Made by a program: the position numbers and the translations under genes. DNA of 64,000 nucleotides from Adiantum capillus-veneris (lineage: Eukaryota; Streptophyta; Polypodiopsida; Polypodiales; Pteridaceae). How positions within the stretch are numbered: position 1 is the stretch's first letter; each line of letters opens with the position of its first letter. Location: the NCBI GenBank assembly GCA_014529385.2, contig CM043953.1, positions 69,544,372-69,608,371 of the forward strand. The letters are read 5' to 3'. The notes beneath the pieces were generated by a model, which worked only from the letters and a program-made list of their open reading frames with translations, ran no database searches and had not been told where the DNA came from. Shown here one piece after another: positions 1 to 11,410 of the stretch.

Positions 1-602
1 AATGCATGTTTTGTGTGCAACAATTATATAAATCATAGTAAAATACATCAAGGCATTGAAGTGAATTGGTACAAATCATGGCAATAAATGTAAACAAGGC
101 CATGACAAAAACCGATTGTCTCCATAGGTAAAGGGAAGGACTTGGATGATTGGTATGGGGCCTTTAATGCCGCTTTGACGGGATAAAGCTGACCTATTGT
201 GGGGTAGTGGGGTTGCTGCGTTGGTAAGCCTAGCTTTTGCCTATAATCTGATGACCCTCAAGGCTTGGCAAGTGCTTGAGGTATCTCTGTACATTATTTT
301 GATGAATACAATGCATACACTCACTATTGTGAGTTTGGAAAAAAAAGAAATATTTTTATATCAACTTAAGTTTTGTTTAGGGCTATGTCCTCTTACAATT
401 GTTAATTGTTGCTTTCAATTGAGTATTAAATTTAGTGTGGCGCAATGTGCACAAAAAGAAGAGACTCATATAGGAACTATTGTATGATTTTAGCACACAA
501 TTAACTAGAAATGCATGATTGCCAACCATCCATGATCACGTGGACAAGGAAACAATGGGAAAATTCAAATCAGCTAGAGTGTAAGTTGCTGCAAAGTGAT
601 TG

Positions 603-605
<3 letters not shown>
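1..605. other. Non-coding stretch, nothing recognised
   Basis: No homology, repeat or RNA gene is recognisable. The open frame at 197-487 (+) has no domain and its composition fits chance. Confidence 0.5.

Positions 606-638
<33 letters not shown>
606..638. repeat. (TC)n microsatellite
   Basis: About 33 bases of uninterrupted TC, followed by a short CA-rich run. It is the first of three TC tracts within 280 bases. The unit before and after it (caagaagtagatccc, caagaagtagactcc) recurs, so the cluster probably grew by tandem duplication. Confidence 0.95.
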
Positions 639-640
<2 letters not shown>

Positions 641-719
641 CACACACACATACACACACATAGCCTTTCTCAAGAAGTAGATCCCTTCCAACCTTAGAAA
701 ATTCTCTTCTTTTGATCCC

Positions 720-723
<4 letters not shown>

Positions 724-751
<28 letters not shown>

Positions 752-770
752 CCCCCCCCCCCCCCCCCCC
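724..770. repeat. (CT)n tract joined to poly-C
   Basis: CT repeats run to about 750 and pass directly into a run of about 21 C residues, then a CA-rich stretch. Apparent proteins here (SLSLSL, ERERER, poly-Pro or poly-Gly) are translations of the repeat, not genes. Confidence 0.95.
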
Positions 771-831
771 ATACACACACAAAAATAGTTTCTCTCAAGA
801 AGTAGACTCCCTTTCTTCCTCTTCTTCTTTT

Positions 832-833
<2 letters not shown>

Positions 834-876
<43 letters not shown>
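834..876. repeat. (TC)n microsatellite
   Basis: About 43 bases of TC, third member of the 606-876 cluster. Confidence 0.95.
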
Positions 877-879
<3 letters not shown>

Positions 880-1158
880 AATCAAAACTTATACTCCATG
901 TATATAAACCAAAATTTTGAGAAATGGTACCATGTGGTCTAGAAAACATTTTGCCTCCACACAAGGCCTCTACTACACTTCAATTGGTGCAGGTACACCA
1001 AATGTTTGAGAATAGCCCTCGTCAACAACTACTAGGGTTGGATTATGAGCCCTTTCGTTGCAAGGCTAAAAAGACATCTAGTACAATCTTAATAAAATCC
1101 TTCCCAACTCCCAAACGGATTTTTTTGAAGGCTTTGCAGATTCTTAGAAGCCTCTAAG

Positions 1159-1676
1159 GCACATGGATGATATCAACCTTTTGGCTTCTTGAAATATCAA
1201 CTTGCACATGCAAGAAAGTGTGGGGGTGAGACATGAGCACGAAGGAAATGTGGTGAAAGGATCAAGGGATGACCTGTGCAAGGCATTCAAGGACCCGCAA
1301 GACATCCGCAACATTTGCATGGTGTAAGACATATGGATCCGATAACAACCTTTTGACTTCTTGAAATATCAACTTGCACTCGCAAGAAACTGTGGGAGGC
1401 AAGACATGAGCACCAAGGAAAGGTGGTGAAAGGATCAAGGGATGGCGTGTGCAAGGCATTCAAGGACCTGAAAGACATCCGCAACATCTGCATGGTGTTA
1501 GACATATGGATGATAGCAGCCTTTTGACTTCTTGAAATATCAACTTGCACCCGCAAGCAACTGTGGGAGGCAAGACATGAGCACCAAGGGAAGGTGGTGG
1601 AAGGATGAAGGGATGCCCTATGGAAATCATTTGAAGATCTAAAGGACATCCTCAACATCTACATAGGGACTTTGAT
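1159..1676. repeat. 171-bp tandem array, three copies
   Basis: Three tandem units share the core gaaatatcaacttgca at 1191, 1363 and 1534, giving periods of 172 and 171 bases. 171 is 57 codons. On the minus strand a frame stays open through the copies (1287-1658) and encodes a 57-residue repeat. On the plus strand the frame containing ARHEHQGKVV and FKDLKDIRNI also looks protein-like, with one TGA per unit in copies 2 and 3 (1354-1356, 1525-1527) where copy 1 has TGG (1182-1184). Copy 1 has a one-base deletion. I recognise no family. It may be a decayed repeat-coding exon or a satellite whose period happens to be divisible by three. Confidence 0.8.
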
Positions 1677-3128
1677 GACATAGCATTGTTGACATGTGGC
1701 TTCAGCTAGTAGGCATGGAGGAGGAGGAGGCCAATGAGGTGATAGTTGCTAGGGGTAGGAGGTAGAGCACTGGCACCTACTAGAATATATGTATACAATC
1801 TAGTAGAAGTGGAGGTGAGCATGATGTAGACATGTCGGCATGTCGCAGATGTTTACATTCTTTAATGTGTTAATGAGTGTTGATATAAATGGTGAGTGAG
1901 AGTCCTGTGAGACCTCTTACAACTTGTCTCTTGCTCGTGTGTACTATCCACTAGAAAGCAAAGTTAGGAGCTTACTTAGAGCCATTTTGCATTGGAGGGG
2001 GTCAGAAGTTAGAAGATTACTTAGAGGAATTTTGACCCTTGCAAGCGCAATTGTGGAAGGTTAGGTACGGATGGGCGGGGGGTCACTCTGCCTAGTTTCA
2101 TAACTCCACCCAAATGGGAGGAGTTTGGCATACCTTACCGATGCAAGGATTCAAGGACACCCACTCATGAGAGTGTGAACACCAAGGTTGAGGAGGCAGA
2201 GGGTGCGCAGATAGAACAGTGGGGGTTGTCAATTAATTGCAACACTTGCTCCTGCAAAAAACGTCTTATATCATACGTCTTATATCCAATGGTAGAAAAG
2301 AAACCGGTATTCACTATATTTTAACCATGTGAAAATGAAAAGTCCTTGTTAGACTTTGAGCTTTTGCCTTTAAGAAAACCAAGAAATTTACACACGTTTT
2401 AGTGTAATTACCAGCAAAAGTTTCAAATATTGACTTAAAACCCGGAGAACTTCAAGTGTTCTCTTATTTCACAAGTTAGGAAAAATGTGTTTTTCTAACC
2501 CTGCTAGTAGTAATTTATATCATATTTTACGAAGCCAAAACCCCTTCAAATCAGTGTGCGACGATGCGGATTGATTTGGGGGGTAGCAAGTAGGTTGTGC
2601 AAATGATTCAGCAAGAATCTTTGAAGAAAAAAGCTTGTGCTGCATGGAGGAACAAATCTATGAGCGCCAAAGAAGGGGTGGGTGTGAGAGATTTGCAGGG
2701 ACGTTTTTATGCTCCAGATAGCTGACCTGCACAAGATTTTAGTTGCATCGTTCCGGCTAAGGCAACAGAAGATGTGGGCCCTCCATGCCTACTGCTACAA
2801 TCGGCAGCGCATTGTACGAGGAAGAATCTCCTTAGGCTACTGCAAGTCAAAAAGCTCCTAGATTTTTGTTGCGGGGGATAGCAAGCAAATGGAGGATAGT
2901 TTCTAGACACTTTCGTGCACTCTATAACTTGCAACATGGAATGTGGAGTGGAGCAGCAGGTTTTGGCATTGAGTGACGCGATTGGGCAAGTTAGACGGAA
3001 TTTTTTGAGATCACTATATACAACTTATATCATTTTTTGAGAAGCTAGAACCCTTGTGTGTCATTTTTTGTGTCATTTTTTTTTCTCTGCTTGCCTTTTC
3101 TTATAAGAGCCGATGTTGTTAAGAGGTG
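1677..3128. other. Non-coding stretch
   Basis: No coding sequence recognised. The stretches near 2510-2560 and 3008-3065 (tatatcat...ttttgagaagct and similar) are weakly alike, suggesting an old duplication of about 500 bases. Open frames on the minus strand at 2546-2734 and 2707-2937 have no recognisable domain. Confidence 0.4.
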
Positions 3129-3226
3129 GGGAATCTCCCTCACCCCCACTATTCCGGGTTGGAATAGGCGAGGCGGAGGCCAAGCCTGCTCCTTGTCCCG
3201 GAATAGTGGGGGTGAGGGAGATTCCC
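3129..3226. repeat. Perfect 30-bp inverted repeat (hairpin), 38-nt loop
   Basis: The arm at 3129-3158 (gggaatctccctcacccc...) is the exact reverse complement of 3197-3226. The 38-base spacer is GC-rich and partly self-complementary (aggcggagg / gcct). This symmetry explains the open frames on both strands here. It could be a small foldback element or a source of hairpin RNA; neither can be shown from sequence alone. Confidence 0.9.
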
Positions 3227-3910
3227 ATCCGTCATGCATTTTTCCTGTTCACTGTTAGAATGCTAATGCAATGGACGGTTGAGATTGCTTGATGTGTTGG
3301 AATACGCAGGCCCAAGGCATGACTGAGCAGTCAAGTAGCTCCTCTTCTAACTCTGAGAAACAGCTCACTTGCCGATGTCACCTCGGACACCACTTCACAT
3401 GTCGGGACTAGAATAAAGGGAAAATTACCAAAATACCCTTCTAATTTGTGGAAATTCCAAAATATCCCTCAAATTTTTTTTAAAAAAATCCAAAACAGCC
3501 CCATTGTTTTGTCATAAATTCCCAAAATGCCCTTCAGTTTTTTCAAAATTCCCAAAATATCCCTTGGTCGTGAGATTAAATTTCTTTAAAGATAAAAATA
3601 ATTGTAGCTTTTCATAAGAAGACTTATTGTCAATCAATACAAGATGCTAAAAGTTGAACTTGAGTCGTTTATGTAGGCTTTGGAGATGACTTGCTTCATT
3701 ATTTTTAGAAACATTTGTCCTTTTTTTGGCCTCGAATGTAGAAGACACGTTGAAGTCTCACAGTGCCCGGGCAAGAGAAAAATCCAAGAGTAGGGTAGAC
3801 GAATATGATTTTTTTTATAAGCGCGTTGTGCTGTCTGATTTTTGTGGTGCAAACCATGCAGCCTCTCTTCTGGGGCTTGTGTGCATGACCCAGTAGTACC
3901 AATAGATGGA
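3227..3910. other. Non-coding, A/C-rich low-complexity stretch
   Basis: Bases 3420-3570 are a run of variants of aaattcccaaaatgccc, a low-complexity pattern. Nothing else is recognised. Confidence 0.5.
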
Positions 3911-3911
3911 A

Positions 3912-3912
<1 letters not shown>

Positions 3913-3951
<39 letters not shown>

Positions 3952-3998
3952 GTTTATAGCGGTACATGCAAAGACTGTGAAGATGATGATGACAAGGT

Positions 3999-4038
<40 letters not shown>

Positions 4039-4110
4039 CCCTTCGTCTTTAGAGGTAGATGCAACAACCATGGAGATGATGATGACAAGGCGTTGTGCTA
4101 GAGTAGGTTG
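3913..4110. repeat. 93-bp tandem duplication containing two (CT)n tracts
   Basis: CT tracts lie at about 3913-3947 and 3999-4034. Each is followed by a similar segment (tagcggtacatgca at 3957, tagaggtagatgca at 4050, then gatgatgatgacaagg), giving a period near 93. Confidence 0.8.
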
Positions 4111-4322
4111 TCTTGCAAGTGATGGTAATTAGGTGACGAGTTGGACGAAAGACAATTCATTCTACTAATGATGATGAGGAATGCCATCACTCCATAGAGC
4201 AGGCGATGGAGATGGGACAGGGCAAGAGGGTACAAACATTTTTGAGGTTCTTCTCTTAGTAAGAATCTTCAAAGATGCTTGCACGTTGGCCAAGGGATAA
4301 AGCTAGAGGATGGCACATGGAG

Positions 4323-4353
<31 letters not shown>

Positions 4354-4362
4354 GGGGGGGAG
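4323..4362. repeat. (GA)n tract joined to poly-G
   Basis: About 20 bases of GA pass into about 18 G residues. It mirrors the CT to poly-C junction at 750. Confidence 0.95.
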
Positions 4363-4713
4363 GGGGAGATGTCATCTATGACAGTGAGGCAAGAGATGGT
4401 TTTCTTTTACCATGGTCTACGTTGACTTTATCTTTCCATTTCATTGATACTTTATGGCTTATGGGTCGCGTCTATGCTTGGTCCATCGAATAGTATGTCA
4501 CAATGCTATCGTGAGATGGCCATTGCCCTGTGATCGTGTGTTGCCATCCCATGCAAAAGCAATAATTCATGACACATATAGGATCATAGGTAGGGATGCA
4601 CAACAAGGGAATGAAAAGGGTAGAGATCTGAGATGCATCCTTGTTTTAGTGATTTTCTTATCCTTTACAAAACAAAGATATTCTCAAAATAGCTCCAAAT
4701 GTCTAATACATGT

Positions 4714-4715
<2 letters not shown>

Positions 4716-4767
<52 letters not shown>

Positions 4768-4775
4768 TATATATC
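4716..4775. repeat. Compound (CT)n(CA)n(TA)n microsatellite
   Basis: CT repeats (4716-4746) pass into CA repeats (4747-4768) and a short TA run. A G-rich run follows at 4806-4820. Confidence 0.95.
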
Positions 4776-4820
4776 CTCACCTTGGTGTGCATGGTTTTAG
4801 GCTTTGGGGGGGGGCGGGGG

Positions 4821-5399
4821 GTGTTCCCTATGCATAAATATTTAAAATTTCTTATCTGTAAAATTTTGACCAAATTATAAATTACACCCTTTTTCTATTC
4901 AATCTATAAAATTTTGTCCCAATTTCATTTTACGATACATAATTAGTAAGTGCCTCCCCTAGTACGACAAGTTTTGGGGGATTTGTATTAGAGAACTTGT
5001 GACCTCATATATGGACACAATCATGTTCTGATGATCATTCTTGCATTTCATGACCCTCAATATTGCCAACATCATTTTTCCTACGTTATTTATATCACTA
5101 GCTCTCTTTGTGGGCTCATTTTTCATTTTTGAGTTATGTCACGATAGATCTTAGTACACTATGTTAATTATTTGTTCACTTGCAATGCCAAGGTAAGAAG
5201 GATTGCACAATATTGTGCTGCTTCCACTTGCCTCTCTTTCTCATCACTGGTCAAAAGATATCTCTAACAAAAGTTGGCTTTTCTGTTGGTTGTTTCAGTG
5301 CAAGACAATGTGCATAAACACCTCTAGAATCTGTGAGCTAGATTGTTATTTTTGTTATATTGAATTGTGTGTGTGTGTGTGTTAAGTGAAGGTCTTGCT
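4821..5399. other. Non-coding stretch
   Basis: AT-rich sequence without recognisable coding content. A short (GT)n lies at 5368-5382. Confidence 0.4.
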
Positions 5400-6105
5400 C
5401 AGTTTTTTGACTTGCTCGAAAAACCTCGCTCGGTGAATGGTAATAATCGGGTTGAATTTCTTCAGGAATTCAATTTTGAAATCAAGTTTTGACTTGGCAA
5501 AGAAAATCAAGCTGCCGATGCCTTAAGCAGAAGAGTATCAACCCTGGCTATTTCACTCCTTAGCTCTTCTTTACCCGAAGAAGTTCAGCAAGAAATTCAG
5601 GTAGACCCCTATTTAGACCTCTTCTGCAAGAGATTCAAGCTTAGAATCCGAGGGAGCATTTAGCTTACTATACCCTAGCAGATGGTCTTCTTTACTTCAA
5701 ACAACGGATGTGCATTCCCACCAGTTTGCGCACCCAGATTTTAAAGGAAGCCCACGATAACCTGTTGGCAACTCATCACGGGTACCATAAAATGTTTGCT
5801 ACCCTCCAAAGGAATTTTTAATGGCCTAAGATGAAGAAGGACATCCTGGATTATGTTCACAAATACCTTACTTGCCAAAAGATCAAAGTAGAACACGTAA
5901 AGCTACCTGGTAAGCTTCAACCCCTAGATATTCCTCAGATGAAGTGGAATGTCTGAGTATGGACTTTGTCACCGGTCTTCCAAAGATAACTAGAAACTAT
6001 GATTCTATTTTTGTCGTAGTAGATAAGCTCACTAAGGTGGCTCATCTAATTCCAGTCAAGCAGACAACCACCACCATCGACATAGCCCAAGTATTTGAGC
6101 CTATG
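5400..6105 (+). pseudogene. Ty3/gypsy pol fragment: RNase H end and integrase N-terminal half
   Basis: Translation in shifting frames gives the end of RNase H (GKENQAADALSRR, about 5498-5536), then the integrase zinc-binding module (LLATHHGYHKM, about 5765-5800, and YLTCQKIK, about 5862-5886). The integrase core start follows, with the first catalytic Asp in SMDFVTGLPK (about 5957-5990) and FVVVDKLTKVAHLIPVK. At least two in-frame stops (in F-stop-LG near 5490 and NF-stop-WP near 5818) and two frameshifts (near 5660 and 5950) break it. Homology stops abruptly at about 6105, before the second catalytic Asp. Reverse transcriptase lies outside or is lost. The motifs match plant chromovirus-like gypsy elements; clade not determined. 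Confidence 0.85.
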
Positions 6106-6897
6106 TAATTCATCTTTTGGAATCAAATCAATATCTCCCTTTTGTCCAAACCCTTGATCATATTTTGCATTGGTTCTTCAAGATATCGATGGCACTTTGA
6201 TGTAATTTTTATGCGGATGTAATCAATTGTCATATTTATGGAATTCAGGCATCTCTAGTCAATCAATTATTTTGAGATTCAAATCGTCTATGGTGTTTTA
6301 CAAGTCTAATTGTTATGATACGTGAAATATCTGATTACCAAGTGAAAGATGAGGTAGTAAGCTATAGACATAAGAGAAATAAGTATGGAGGAAATAAATT
6401 GGGTACACAAGGGAGGAGATATTAATTGAAAGATGAGTATGAAATCCTTAACTTTCAAGAACATGGTATCAGTTGGATGATATCAATAGAGAAATGAGTC
6501 AACGCTCAAAACGGAAAAAATTAAAGTCTAAGTAAGAATGGTAAGATTTTTACAAAGCATATTGAGGCTAGATAGAGAGCAAAGTGAATAAATGATCTTC
6601 AGACCTCACAAGAGAAGCACAATCCGGTCACACCAAAAGAAAAATACCTAGTTGAGTAAGATCACATTCAGTAATTAAAGTAACCCCGAGTCATTAAAAC
6701 TTCTTTATGATTAAGACTTTTGAGTCAGCACTAAAAAATAAAAGAGAAGTATATTATTCAAGGTCCATACCAGCTTCACTGTCCTTTAATCTAAATACCC
6801 TAAAGTTATTGACCATCTTCAATCATAAGTTGATCGAAGATTGAGTCTGACTACTCTCTAAAGCATGTCACGAGCTGAGGACAGCTCTTTCTTTTTG
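6106..6897. other. Non-coding stretch after truncated gypsy pol
   Basis: No pol homology continues here. If the LTR start at 6908 belongs to the element at 5400, this interval replaced the rest of integrase by deletion or rearrangement. Confidence 0.4.
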
Positions 6898-7202
6898 TTG
6901 GGGAGCCTGTAAGGTCCCTCCCTAAACCCTATAGCCATTTAAAACTTTTTCAGCCTATAAAATAATTTAGAAAAATCAAGACCAACAAAGAAGTCATGCG
7001 GACAATGAGACTTTACTCCAAAATGAAAAGACAAGGATATTCCAAATAAGAAATTACGTCATCCCTATATTTTTCCAAAAAGATTTAGATTATTTTTATA
7101 CTTCTTTGTCAAAAGCCACGTGGGAACTGGTTTAGATCGAGAACTCGTAGAAAAAAGGACTAACTTTATTGGAAGATAAAGTTAAGAGATAGGATTTCAC
7201 AA

Positions 7203-7350
7203 GAAATTGGGGTCCAATAAGAATTGAGAAGAGAATTGGGGTCCAATAGAGATTGAGAAGAAATTGGGGTCCAATAGGAATTGAGAAGAGAATTGGGGTC
7301 CAATAGGAATTGAGAAGAGAACTAAGGTTCAATAGGAATTTAGAAGAATT
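7203..7350. repeat. 29-bp tandem repeat, about five copies
   Basis: The unit aattggggtccaataggaat plus tgagaagag starts at 7205, 7234, 7262 and 7291, and a diverged copy follows at 7320. It lies inside the presumed LTR U3 region. The minus-strand open frame 7132-7353 is a translation of the repeat. Confidence 0.9.
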
Positions 7351-7567
7351 CAAATTGACATAAAATTGAAGAATTCAATTTAGAGTAAAATTTTTGAATG
7401 AGTCAAAAGTTGCAACTTTCCACTCATTCTCTCTCCACCTTGCATTGAAGGTGAGCCCAACCACCCTCCCTCTCTCTCTCTACTTTTGTGGGTTTTTAGT
7501 GGGACTGTATTTGTACTTTTTCATCCACCCTCCTCAGTATATACATTGTATTCTACCCACCATTTCC

Positions 7568-7575
7568 TATATAAG
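7568..7575 (+). promoter_or_regulatory. TATA-box-like TATATAAG
   Basis: TATATAAG followed by a C/T-rich stretch, about 660 bases after the presumed LTR start. Plausible as the LTR core promoter; not tested. Confidence 0.35.
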
Positions 7576-7909
7576 CCCCCCCTCTCCTTTGTAATTTTAC
7601 ACACATTGCTAAACTACTTGCATACCTGCCATGCTCAAGATTATACTTAAGTAAATCAAGGTTTCCATTAAACCTTGCTCTTGTTCTCTCACTCTCTTGA
7701 AGGCCAAACCCTTGAGGGTTTTGTGAAGAATCTCCTCTCTCCTTCCTCTTCATCCTAAATTCCTTTCCTTCTTCCTTGAGCCTCACATCTCTTCAAGAAG
7801 GACTTCAACCCCACTTCCCTCTTGTTTAGAGGAGGTAATCTTCACTTCTAGCATAACCTAAACCATGTGTTTTAATACTAGGAAGGTTTATGTGCATCAT
7901 ATTAAGTTT

Positions 7910-8830
7910 AAGCTTTTAATGGTAACCTCGTAATTAGGGTTAAGTGCTAAGAGTATCTATGCATCATTAAGTTAAGCTTCAAAGGTAGATTTGCATCCTT
8001 AAGCTAAGCTTTAATGGTAACTTTGTACTTAGGTGTAAGCTTTAGTGACTACCTCGTATTTTAGGTGTAAGCTTTAGTGACTACCTCGTATTTTAGGTTT
8101 AAGCTTTGATGATAACCTCGCAATTAGTGTTAAGTGCTAAAAGTATCTATGCATCATTAAGTTAAGTTTCAAAGGTAGATTTGCACTCTTAAGCTAAGCT
8201 TTAATGATAACGTTGCACTTAGGTGCAAGTTTTAGTGACTACCTTGTATTTTAGGTTTAAGCTTTAGTAACCTTGGAATTAGGGTTAAGTATTAATGGTA
8301 GTTATGCATCATTAAGTTAAGCTTTCAAAGGTAGATTTGCACTCTTAAGCTAAGATTTAATGGTAACTTTGCACTTAGGTGTAAGCTTTAGTGACCAGCT
8401 TGTATTTTAGGTTTAAGCTTTAATGTTAACATTGGAATTAGGGTTAAGTATTAATGGTAATTATGCATCATTAAGTTAAGCTTTCAAAGGTAGATTTGCA
8501 CTCTTAAGCTAAGCTTTAATGGTAACTTTGCACTTAGGTGTAAGCTTTAATGACTACCTTGTATTTTAGGTTTTAGCTTTAATGGTAATCTCGCAATTAG
8601 GGTTAAGTGCTAAGAGTATCTACGCATCATCAAGTTAAGCTTCAAAGGTAGATTTACATCCTTAAGCTAAGATTTGATGACACTTAGGAAAATCTTTGAA
8701 AGACAAACTTGCAATTTAAGATTTAGCTTTCATGGTGACTTTGTGTGTGATTAGGGTTAAACTTCCATGGTGACCTTGTGTGATAAGGGTTAAGCTTCCA
8801 TGGAAACCTTGTCTTATTAAAGAGACAAAG
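7910..8830. repeat. Higher-order minisatellite, units about 155-190 bp
   Basis: The landmark gcatcattaagttaagc recurs at 7961, 8151, 8306, 8465 and 8624, giving spacings of 190, 155, 159 and 159. Each unit holds sub-repeats of about 30 bases built on taagctttaatggtaac. The long first interval has one extra sub-unit (gtaagctttagtgactacct, twice near 8034-8095). No coding potential. Confidence 0.9.
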
Positions 8831-9234
8831 GTTTAGTCTTATTATGGTAATCAAGATTAGGGTTTGCATGTCTCTTTATGGTAGGAAGAATGTATGGTTA
8901 TAATCCTCTCTTCCAAGCTTTGATGTAAAGCTCTAGATTCTCATTTTATCCCCAAAGTGAGCTTTAATGGAAAGCTCGAAGACTCATACATTATAGAACG
9001 ACCTTCTAGCTTCCTAAATGGAAAGCTAGGCACCATAATAAAAGACTAGTTGTCTAACGTCGATAGAAGTAGTTCAATTTTTGGTATTGAAGAGTATTTC
9101 TAAAGTTGTCAATTTCAAGTTTGTTTGCAAATACGGGATGGGGGAGATAGGGGATAACTTCACGGAATTGATCTCTGTGTTGTTTTGAACCGAAAACTCT
9201 ACAAGCTTCAATGGAGATGCCCCATGGATGGAAA
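8831..9234. other. Non-coding stretch between minisatellite and LTR element
   Basis: No coding content. It ends with ggaaa, the possible target duplication of the following element. Confidence 0.4.
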
Positions 9235-9554
9235 TGTAAAGTGTGAGCTTTGTCCTAAGGTGTGAGTCAAGGAGAGGAGAGTGGATTTATCCCACATAAT
9301 GTGTAGCAAGGTTGTAGAGCTACTTAAAGCTCATTTCTTGAATCAATAAACAACTTCTTCATTTTGCACTACATGCTTGTCTATGGTGAGCTTGTGCTAA
9401 GCTAAGTCAATACTCAAGATTATGTTTATGAGTCCAAGCTAATCCTATCTTGGAACCTAATTCACTTGAGTGATAACCTTGCTTACACACACTCACACAC
9501 TTGCACCATGTTTCTCTTTCATCCACCATAGCTAGCACGATCCAATTCCTCACA
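9235..9554 (+). repeat. 5' LTR of the small element (320 bp)
   Basis: It starts TGTAAAGTGTGAGC and ends CCAATTCCTCACA. Nearly the same sequence recurs at 11806-12123. A polyadenylation-like AATAAA lies near 9343-9348. Confidence 0.85.
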
Positions 9555-9556
9555 TT

Positions 9557-9573
9557 TGGTATCAAAGCCATGG
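9557..9573 (+). promoter_or_regulatory. Primer-binding site, initiator-Met tRNA type
   Basis: TGGTATCAAAGCCATGG begins two bases after the LTR end. It differs by one base from the common plant TGGTATCAGAGC. Confidence 0.8.
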
Positions 9574-10013
9574 TGTGCTAGCTAGGATTTTCATTATGCA
9601 TTAGTGTGTGTTAATCATTAGCATCTCCATTAGCTTCGATTAGCACTTCTTAATCATCTTTTTTTTTGAGTCCTTAATCTATCATCACCTCTCTCCTTCC
9701 ACCTCTAATAATCATCACTTAGTAATCACTAGATTAATTAGTTGTGAGCAAGATCATGGGTTTGATTCCTATGAACCACTCCTCTCACTAGTTAATCTTG
9801 GTGGTCAATTAAGCAATCTTTAGATTCAACCTCTTCAATTTGTGCACATTAAGTGTCATTTCCCTCAATTTGCACTTGCAATTAATTTCTTTAGCTTCAC
9901 CATCAAGCTTCATTACCCTCGTCATCTCGAAGCACTCCTCAAAACCTATCCATAGAGTCCCTAAGTGCCCCATTCTGACAAGGGAAGCCCGTTCAATTTT
10001 TTTTCTAAAAATA

Positions 10014-10040
10014 GGTGTGTGTGTGTGTGTGTGTGTGTGT
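10014..10040. repeat. (GT)n microsatellite
   Basis: About 27 bases of GT inside the small LTR element. Confidence 0.95.
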
Positions 10041-11195
10041 GGAAAGCCTGTTGTGTTTTGGTTAAGAATTAATTTTCGGAGACATTCCACAAGCAAGCCC
10101 GTGGGGCTTGGTGGCTAGCTCAAATTGGAAAGGCTATTCTTGGCATTGAGGTTGCGTGGTCAAATACCCGTGCCTAATTCGGGGAGACTGGGCGGACTCC
10201 ATTCGGCATTGTGAAACGGCTTTTTGAGCCTGGCAAGTCCGTTGGAGACAATTCCCGCATTACGCTATTCTCTTCGACGCTACCCGTGCTTGTGCCCGGA
10301 GATGCCCGCGCCTACCCAGTGTGCCCTCGCTTGCCCAAACTGATCGACGTCCGCCTGGCCTGACCCCGCCTGCCCAATTGGCTGTCCACGGACCCACAAA
10401 AGGAACCCTTCCCACGCTGCTCTCGAGCCTCAAAGGGCGCCTCTTTTTCGGCTCCATTAAGCAGGCCATCCCGCGGCATTCCCCACATCCTCAGCCCTTA
10501 ACAGGCCTGCATTCCCATAGTTTGTTGCCTCAAACCTTTGAGAAGCCTTTAAGAGCTTGCTCCCACCAAACTGCTGCAAGACCAAACAATACCTTGGTGG
10601 CCAGTCACACCAAAGCCACATGCCTCCGAGCACCTCCAAGAAGCCCAAAGCTTCCAAGCTCAAGGCCCTACTCCCACCAAACTGCTGCAAGGCTACCAAA
10701 AATTTTCAAAACCTCAAAGGCGTCAAAGAACTCCGAGTGGAAGAGATAAAGCAACCAAAGGCAAATTTCAAAAGGCTTCATCTCAAAGAAAATCTTCAAA
10801 GCATCACCAAGCATCCAAAGGAGCATCACTTCATTGTGAAGAGGGGCTTCATCGACAGTGATGAGGAGCTTCACATTGAAGCAAAAATTCAAAGTACAAA
10901 TTGAAATCTTGCAGCCAAGCGCAACACTTTCTTGCAATGTATGTAATTATATTTGTCTACATGGATCACATTATGTGCTTTTGTGATGGGATAGAAATTG
11001 GCATTGGAGAGTCTCCAAATCGCTAAAATCTCTCCATGTGTGAAGAATTTGCGACAAATTGTATGAGAAATTATGCATGCTTGGGCTCTCGGAGTATGAC
11101 CAAGATGGAAGAGAGCATTAATGTTTGCATAAACCTTTTCATAGGAATTTTAGCATATTGTTGCATGTCATTATGACGCATGGAATAAAGCCTGA

Positions 11196-11410
11196 TTGTA
11201 CCACAAAAAGGGGACAGAAGTACTTGTTCGAGGGGAGGAGAAGAAGTCAAACCATGAAGCAGTTGAAAGCAACAGTAGAAGCAACAAAGGCAAGAGATTT
11301 GATAGAGGATCGACTCACATAGTAGAAGACAAAAAGGATGAAGACGAAGCAGCGTTTGGGAAGACCCATTTTGAAGATGCAGACTCTCTACTTGTAGGGG
11401 AGGACTTTTT
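11196..11410 (+). pseudogene. Charged ORF remnant inside the small LTR element
   Basis: Part of the frame 11196-11462 encodes a Lys/Glu/Asp-rich sequence (EEKKSNHEAVESNSRSNKGK, then EDKKDEDEAAFGKTHFEDAD). The serine/arginine/lysine stretch recalls the basic region before the zinc knuckle of copia gag, but no CCHC follows. It could be a gag relic or chance. No upstream start codon with convincing context. Confidence 0.3.

Larger units (their letters stand above)
6898..7600 (+). repeat. Probable gypsy LTR start (polypurine tract at 6898-6907)
   Basis: A purine-rich run ttggggagcc sits directly before TGTAAGGTCCCTCCC at 6908. This layout is typical of the polypurine tract and 3' LTR start of plant gypsy elements such as the one whose pol remains lie upstream on the same strand. 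A TATATAAG box at 7568-7575 would be the LTR promoter. I could not find the LTR end or a second copy, so the right boundary is arbitrary. Confidence 0.4.

Noticed and set aside
536-942. Overlapping ORFs with SLSLSL, ERERER, poly-Gly or poly-Pro
   Set aside because: They translate CT/GA and C/G simple repeats. The same holds near 3913-4034, 4323, 4716, 26349, 45956, 52786, 54195 and 62260.
8101-8300. ttagggttaag words as interstitial telomere repeat
   Set aside because: Plant telomeres are runs of TTTAGGG. Here the word is a part of a longer 157-bp unit and is not tandem.
10321-10749. 142-codon plus ORF in the small LTR element
   Set aside because: Pro/His/Ser-rich with an internal nucleotide duplication, overlapped by similarly long frames on both strands. 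No gag, protease or other motif.
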